Shown here piece after piece: positions 59,864 to 64,000 of a stretch of 64,000 nucleotides of DNA. Numbering within the stretch: position 1 is the stretch's first letter; every line of letters starts with the position of its first letter. The stretch is from NCBI GenBank assembly GCA_052400685.1, contig JBQTGJ010000001.1; one strand, 5' to 3'. A program made the translations under genes and the position numbers. Below the pieces are notes generated by a model. It was given only the letters and a program-made list of their open reading frames with translations. It had not been told where the DNA came from and searched no databases. This stretch comes from CAZHHH01 sp052400685 (lineage in GTDB: Bacteria; Bacteroidota; Bacteroidia; Bacteroidales; Marinilabiliaceae).

Positions 59864-60454
59864 TTACTTTTGTCTCCGTTTAATTTCGTCTCGTATTTCT
59901 GAGGCTTTTTCGTAGTTCTCTGATTCAATGGCTTTGTTGAGCAGTTCCTGTAATTCGTCAATTGTTTTGGATCCCAGCGGATTGGTGGTCTTGGTTGTCG
60001 CCTTTGGCTGGTTGGCAGCCGCCTCCGGGGGTTCATTTAAATCGAGTACGATACCTGCTTTGGTTAAAATATCTTCGTAGGTGTAAATGGGGCAGTTAAA
60101 TCGTAGAGCCAGTGCTACAGCATCAGAAGTGCGTGAGTCTATGCGCAGTAATTCGTCGTCTTTAAGGCAAACCAATTCAGAATAAAAAATGCCTTCTTCC
60201 AGTTTATAAATAACAACTTCAATAAGTTGTATTTTGAAGGCGGTGGCGAAATTAAGGAATAGATCATGTGTTAACGGGCGCGGCGGTTCTAAACCTTCCA
60301 GTTTGATGGCTATGGACTGTGCTTCAACGCCGCCTATTATGATGGGGATGCGGCGTTCTCCTTCTTCTTCGGCCAGCACCAGTGCATAAGCTCCCGATTG
60401 TGTTTGCGAATATGAGAGTCCCAGTATGTTGAGTTTCACTTTCTTTTTCTCCAT
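59864..60454 (-). CDS. Bifunctional nuclease (BFN)/UVR-domain protein
   Basis: 196 residues. A BFN (DUF151) domain (about 1-130: KLNILGLSYSQTQSGAYALVL, RRIPIIIGGVEAQSIAI, LRIDSRTSDAVALALRFNC) is followed by a C-terminal UVR-like motif (AIESENYEKASEIRDEIKRRQ). The family is described as having DNase or RNase activity. It precedes the nucleoside transporter by seven bases, consistent with nucleic-acid scavenging. Confidence 0.88.
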   Translation of the reverse strand: MEKKKVKLNILGLSYSQTQSGAYALVLAEEEGERRIPIIIGGVEAQSIAIKLEGLEPPRPLTHDLFLNFATAFKIQLIEVVIYKLEEGIFYSELVCLKDDELLRIDSRTSDAVALALRFNCPIYTYEDILTKAGIVLDLNEPPEAAANQPKATTKTTNPLGSKTIDELQELLNKAIESENYEKASEIRDEIKRRQK

Positions 60455-60524
60455 GGAAACGACTTTTGATATTCAGAGTGTTTCAGGTTTCAATGTATTT
60501 TAATAAACCCGGTTTTGCTGTTAA

Positions 60525-60532
60525 CAAATATA
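60525..60532 (-). promoter_or_regulatory. Bacteroidota -7 motif TATATTTG before the BFN-NupC operon
   Basis: On the minus strand TATATTTG is about 71 bases upstream of the BFN ATG at 60454. It fits TAnnTTTG. Confidence 0.5.
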
Positions 60533-60571
60533 GGAATTTGTTTTAATGTGCGGTTTTCTTATTCCGTTTTA

Positions 60572-61537
60572 CTATCCATTTTGCATCATTGGTTTCTTCC
60601 AAACCAACGGTATTAGTGATGGTATAGCCAAATTGAAAAACCATAATAAAAAGACACTCATCACAATTCCAATACTATTTCCAGATACGAGACTGAATAA
60701 TATTATTCCTATGGAACCACGTAACCCAAGGTCCGCAATAGCAAATGAGGGTAGCATGGTGATGCCGCCAAAATAAATTGCCACCAATGCAATGTGTGAT
60801 GGATGCGTTACAATGCCAAAATAGTACAGGATAAGCCAAAATTGAAAGCAAAAAACGGTGTATTTAAAGATGGTAAAAAAGATGACAAGGGCTATTTGTC
60901 TGTATCTGAAATTGCGTACGAATAAAAAAAATGAAGTTATCTTTTGTACTATATTGATGTTTTTCAGGAGCTTTACGCCAATCAGCAGCAGTATTTGTCC
61001 GGTTAAGATTAATAGGACAAAGTAACCGGCATATTTCATCAGTAGCAGTTCAAGCTTGCTGAGCATGGCCGGGTCCGATACGATGGCCCGGTTTAGACAC
61101 AGAAGCCCGGTGATAGCGCCAACACCCAGAACAATATTTTGAATCATGATGCCAAGCATGGAGACCAGGAGACCACGTGAGCGCATTTCGGGCGGCAAGT
61201 AGATCACTCTCGATGGCGGATCGCCCAAACGTCCGGGCGTTATCATGCCGGCTTGCAAGCCTTTTAGTACCTGAAAAAATGCTTCTCTGAATGTTAATGG
61301 ATAAATAATTTGTGTGAGTTGTTGCCATTTCAGACTTTCAAGCGATAGAGTGCTTATACTTAACACTATTTGTGCTATTATTATTAGTCCAAATTTGGGG
61401 CTGTGTTTGCTTAAATGATTGTAGAACGCATCCCACTGGTCAAATTGATATAACTTGTATATCACAAAAAAAACAGCCGCCAGCGTTATTATGACCTGGA
61501 AGGTTTGAAGCAGTTTTTTTTTGATTGTTAATTCCAT
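60572..61537 (-). CDS. Flippase-like membrane protein (UPF0104/AglD-like)
   Basis: 321 residues, seven to eight membrane helices. Conserved region: RVIYLPPEMRSRGLLVSM and GRLGDPPSRVIYL, with ADLGLRGSIGIIL near the C-terminus. Such proteins are related to the membrane part of lysylphosphatidylglycerol synthase and to lipid flippases. No soluble synthase domain is present. Substrate unknown; the gene lies 118 bases upstream of the BFN gene on the same strand. Confidence 0.78.
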   Translation of the reverse strand: MELTIKKKLLQTFQVIITLAAVFFVIYKLYQFDQWDAFYNHLSKHSPKFGLIIIAQIVLSISTLSLESLKWQQLTQIIYPLTFREAFFQVLKGLQAGMITPGRLGDPPSRVIYLPPEMRSRGLLVSMLGIMIQNIVLGVGAITGLLCLNRAIVSDPAMLSKLELLLMKYAGYFVLLILTGQILLLIGVKLLKNINIVQKITSFFLFVRNFRYRQIALVIFFTIFKYTVFCFQFWLILYYFGIVTHPSHIALVAIYFGGITMLPSFAIADLGLRGSIGIILFSLVSGNSIGIVMSVFLLWFFNLAIPSLIPLVWKKPMMQNG

Positions 61538-61838
61538 TGACCTTGTTTTTCCAATTGAATATCTATTAATAGTTGACGTTGATATGTGCTTGTTTTGATC
61601 TTTTTGTTATAACTGACCAATCGCTGCGTGAATTTGGTATATTGGGCTTTTTATCACTATTTTATGCGGTGTAATGATGAAAAAAATATTAAATTATGCA
61701 AATCATTGGTCTGTTGGTTCAATGGTTTTAAAAAAATTCTACCTTTGCAGCACCCAAATAAGGTACAATGTTACGAAATGTATCTTTTTTAGCCAAACTA
61801 TAGTGTTCAACCTGTTATTCACGGCGTAATTATGGACG
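61538..61838. other. Intergenic region upstream of rsmA
   Basis: About 300 bases with a -7 motif (61740-61747). No gene or repeat recognised. Confidence 0.4.
61740..61747 (+). promoter_or_regulatory. Bacteroidota -7 motif TACCTTTG upstream of rsmA
   Basis: TACCTTTG fits TAnnTTTG and lies 92 bases before the ATG at 61839. No convincing -33. Confidence 0.5.
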
Positions 61839-62624
61839 ATGACTCGTGTAAGACCAAAAAAATATTTAGGGCAACACTTTCTGAACGATCTGGACATTGC
61901 CAGACGAATCACTGAAAGTCTGCCAACCCCTCCGTCTCATGTCATTGAGGTGGGGCCGGGAATGGGAGTACTTACCCAATTTTTAATTCAACGTCCCGAT
62001 ATTAATCTGCGTCTGGTTGAAATTGATGCCGAATCGGTTACTTTTCTCTACAATCATTATCCTCAGCTTAAAGATCAGCTTATTGAAGGGGATTTTCTGA
62101 AACTGGATTTGAAGGCTTTGTTCCCGAAACAATTCTCCGTCATTGGTAATTTCCCATATAATATTTCAAGCCAGATTTTTTTTAAAGCTTATCACAATCG
62201 TCACCAGATTCATTCGGTTGTAGGCATGGTGCAACGTGAGGTGGGTAGGCGTATAGCTTCAGGCCCGGGATCAAAAGAATATGGGATTTTGAGTGTGCTG
62301 CTTCAGTCTTTTTTTAATATCGAATATCTGTTCACCGTTGATGAAGGTGTTTTTACGCCTCCACCCAAAGTGAAGTCTGCGGTTATTCGTATGGTTCGAA
62401 ACGAGGTGGATCAGTTACCCTGCGACGAAGATTTGTTTCTTAGAGTCGTGAAGGCTGCTTTTAACCAACGTCGAAAAATGCTGCGCAATAGCTTGTCTAA
62501 AATAGCTTTTGACCTTCCTGCGTTAACGCATCTGCCTATTTTTAACAGACGACCCGAACAAATGTCTGTTATCGATTTTCAGGAATTGACGAAAATGATC
62601 CAGATGCATCCTTTGTGTGAATGA
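61839..62624 (+). CDS. rsmA: 16S rRNA dimethyladenosine transferase
   Basis: 261 residues. The start KKYLGQHFLNDLDIARRI is family-typical. SAM site EVGPGMGVLTQFL and catalytic motif NFPYNIS. RsmA (KsgA) dimethylates A1518 and A1519 of 16S rRNA. A single ATG at 61839 is used; the ATG at 61832 is in another frame. Confidence 0.95.
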   Translation: MTRVRPKKYLGQHFLNDLDIARRITESLPTPPSHVIEVGPGMGVLTQFLIQRPDINLRLVEIDAESVTFLYNHYPQLKDQLIEGDFLKLDLKALFPKQFSVIGNFPYNISSQIFFKAYHNRHQIHSVVGMVQREVGRRIASGPGSKEYGILSVLLQSFFNIEYLFTVDEGVFTPPPKVKSAVIRMVRNEVDQLPCDEDLFLRVVKAAFNQRRKMLRNSLSKIAFDLPALTHLPIFNRRPEQMSVIDFQELTKMIQMHPLCE

Positions 62625-62659
62625 GTTTTGTTTATGTGTAACTGTTTAATCTTCCGGCT

Positions 62660-64000
62660 ATGGCAAATTTTGAACTGACAAGAGAGCTGATTGACCAACT
62701 CCAAACTCTTATTGAACAGAAAAATGAAGAGCTGCTGACGGAAGTCCTTAAGGAGTTGCATCCCGCCGATATTGCTGAGATTTATGATGAGCTCAGTATT
62801 GATGAAGCCAAATATCTTTATTTTTTGCTCGACGACGATGTCGCCGCCGATGTCCTCATTGAGTTGGAAGAGGAGGATCGTGTCCGCTTTCTGAAAGCAT
62901 TGCCCAGCGAGGTGATTGCCCGTCGTTTTATTGGTAAGATGGACTCCGATGACGCGGCCGATGTTATGTCTGAGCTGGACGAGGAGCGCCAAAAGGAAAT
63001 TCTGTCCTATCTGGATGATATTAACACGGCTGGTGATATCGTTGATCTTCTAACGTATGGCGATAATACGGCCGGTGGATTAATGGCGAAGGAGTTTATC
63101 AGAGTGAAGGAGTCATGGAGCATTATCACCTGTTTACGAAGTATGCGGCGCCAGGCCGAAGAAGTCGATGAGATTTATTTTGTTTATGTGGTGGATAATG
63201 ACGGGATACTCAAGGGAACCCTTTCTCTGAAGAAAATGCTGCTCAGTTCTACCGATACTTTGGTTCGCGATATTTACAATCCGGATGTAATTTCTGTGGG
63301 CGTGGATATTGACTCTGAAGAGGTGGCTAATATAATGGATAAATATGACCTGGTAGTGCTGCCGGTGATTGATGGTATTGGACGACTTGTGGGACGTATT
63401 ACTATTGACGACGTGGTTGATGTAATGCGGGAAGAAGCCGATAAAGATTACCAAATGGCTTCGGGTATTACGCAGGATGTTGAAGCAGGTGATAGCATCT
63501 GGCGTTTGACCCGTGCTCGCATACCATGGCTAATTATTGGTCTGGTGGGTGGCCTTTTCGGATCGCGTGTCATTGGTTTGTTCAGGGGTAACATCTCTGC
63601 TTTTCCGGAGGTTGCCTTTTTTATGCCTATGATTGCGGCCATGGGTGGTAATGTCGGCATTCAGTCTTCTGCCATCATGGTGCAGTCTATTGCCAATGGC
63701 ACCCTGGGGCTTGAGAGTAATTTCAGGAAATTGACGAAAGAACTGTCGGTGGCATTGCTCAATGCTTCAGCACTCTCAAGTCTCGCTTTTTTGTATAATT
63801 TCTTTATTGGCTCTGGTTATGCTTTAACTTTTACGGTTGCCTCTGCCATGTTTTCGGTTGTAATGTTTGCCTCTTTGTTTGGAACGTTTTTACCATTGCT
63901 GCTTGATCGTATGAAGATTGATCCCGCCGTGGCCACAGGCCCATTTATTACCACGCTCAACGATATTACCGGCACTTTTGTCTATCTTACGTTGTCGGCG
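62660..64000 (+). CDS. mgtE: Magnesium transporter MgtE, 3' end outside the window
   Basis: 447 residues seen, frame open to the window edge. N-terminal MgtE helical domain (ELHPADIAEIYDELSIDEAK, SELDEERQKEILSYL, YGDNTAGGLMAKEFI), then two CBS domains (about 130-255: DTLVRDIYNPDVISVGVDID, LPVIDGIGRLVGRITIDDVVDV), then membrane helices from about 285 onward with FMPMIAAMGGNVGIQSSA. Magnesium channel gated by cytosolic Mg2+. Starts 35 bases after rsmA. Confidence 0.95.
   Translation, partial: MANFELTRELIDQLQTLIEQKNEELLTEVLKELHPADIAEIYDELSIDEAKYLYFLLDDDVAADVLIELEEEDRVRFLKALPSEVIARRFIGKMDSDDAADVMSELDEERQKEILSYLDDINTAGDIVDLLTYGDNTAGGLMAKEFIRVKESWSIITCLRSMRRQAEEVDEIYFVYVVDNDGILKGTLSLKKMLLSSTDTLVRDIYNPDVISVGVDIDSEEVANIMDKYDLVVLPVIDGIGRLVGRITIDDVVDVMREEADKDYQMASGITQDVEAGDSIWRLTRARIPWLIIGLVGGLFGSRVIGLFRGNISAFPEVAFFMPMIAAMGGNVGIQSSAIMVQSIANGTLGLESNFRKLTKELSVALLNASALSSLAFLYNFFIGSGYALTFTVASAMFSVVMFASLFGTFLPLLLDRMKIDPAVATGPFITTLNDITGTFVYLTLSA

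Noticed and set aside
59857..60036. 60-residue N-terminal extension of the nucleoside transporter (PRRRLPTSQRRQPRPP...)
   Set aside because: It lies within the coding region of the BFN gene in another frame and has no similarity to transporter starts; ATG 59856 fits the signal-like leader.

Overview
The window looks like a chromosomal piece of a Bacteroidota genome, most likely a marine or anaerobic member of class Bacteroidia (Marinilabiliales-like; the order is an inference). Direct support: a TonB-dependent receptor with a carboxypeptidase-regulatory-like N-terminal domain, a DUF4254/GT9 pair, atpD-atpC split from the rest of the ATP synthase genes, a short AtpC, a GPH symporter / 2-epimerase / GH130 / GH27 beta-mannoside locus, and several -7 promoter motifs of the Bacteroidota form TAnnTTTG. 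No phage or plasmid backbone is seen.

Layout. 1-2376: 3'-truncated TonB-dependent receptor (minus). 2698-3330: REP-associated (RAYT-type) HUH transposase with a 30-bp perfect palindrome inside its own reading frame. 3955-12272: glycan/LPS assembly (GT2, three GT4, GT90, UDP-glucuronate epimerase-like, GT9, DUF4254). 12771-18058 (minus): atpC, atpD, a polyprenyl diphosphate synthase and an RND/MMPL exporter. 18484-42434 (all plus): about 24 kb of signalling genes. 42875-46765 (minus): polyferredoxin, DUF362 protein and two small secreted proteins. 47404-47478: tRNA-Val(GAC). 47727-53236 (minus): galactomannan/mannobiose utilisation. 53736-57984: dnaE and trxA. 58447-61537 (minus): CNT nucleoside transporter, bifunctional-nuclease-like protein, flippase-like membrane protein. 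61839-64000: rsmA (ksgA) and 3'-truncated mgtE.

The most unusual protein-coding content is the 24-kb signalling cluster. A full chemosensory set (MCP, STAS, CheY, HPt, CheA, two CheW, CheR, CheD, CheB) carries a histidine-kinase-like protein whose phosphoacceptor His is Asn. It is followed by a membrane GAF-PAS protein, a second CheR, a degenerate CheR and a receiver-less CheB. It then runs, through a repeat array, into a SiaA/SiaB/SiaC-like partner switch (GAF-PAS-PP2C phosphatase, SiaB kinase, SiaC phosphoprotein), a TerB-ABC-transporter fusion and a lipoprotein. No flagellar or gliding genes and no diguanylate cyclase lie in the window, so the output is unknown.

The most unusual non-coding content is a dispersed family of 67-78 bp imperfect hairpins ending in CATATG and separated by AT-rich linkers of 21-23 nt. 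They lie in the same orientation as the downstream gene. In three places the next CATATG in the register supplies the start codon of the downstream gene. Six units share an open 13-codon mini-ORF beginning MKR. A second, independent repeat family is a 135-148 bp MITE with TTAGTG...CACTAA ends, one copy flanked by TTAA on both sides.
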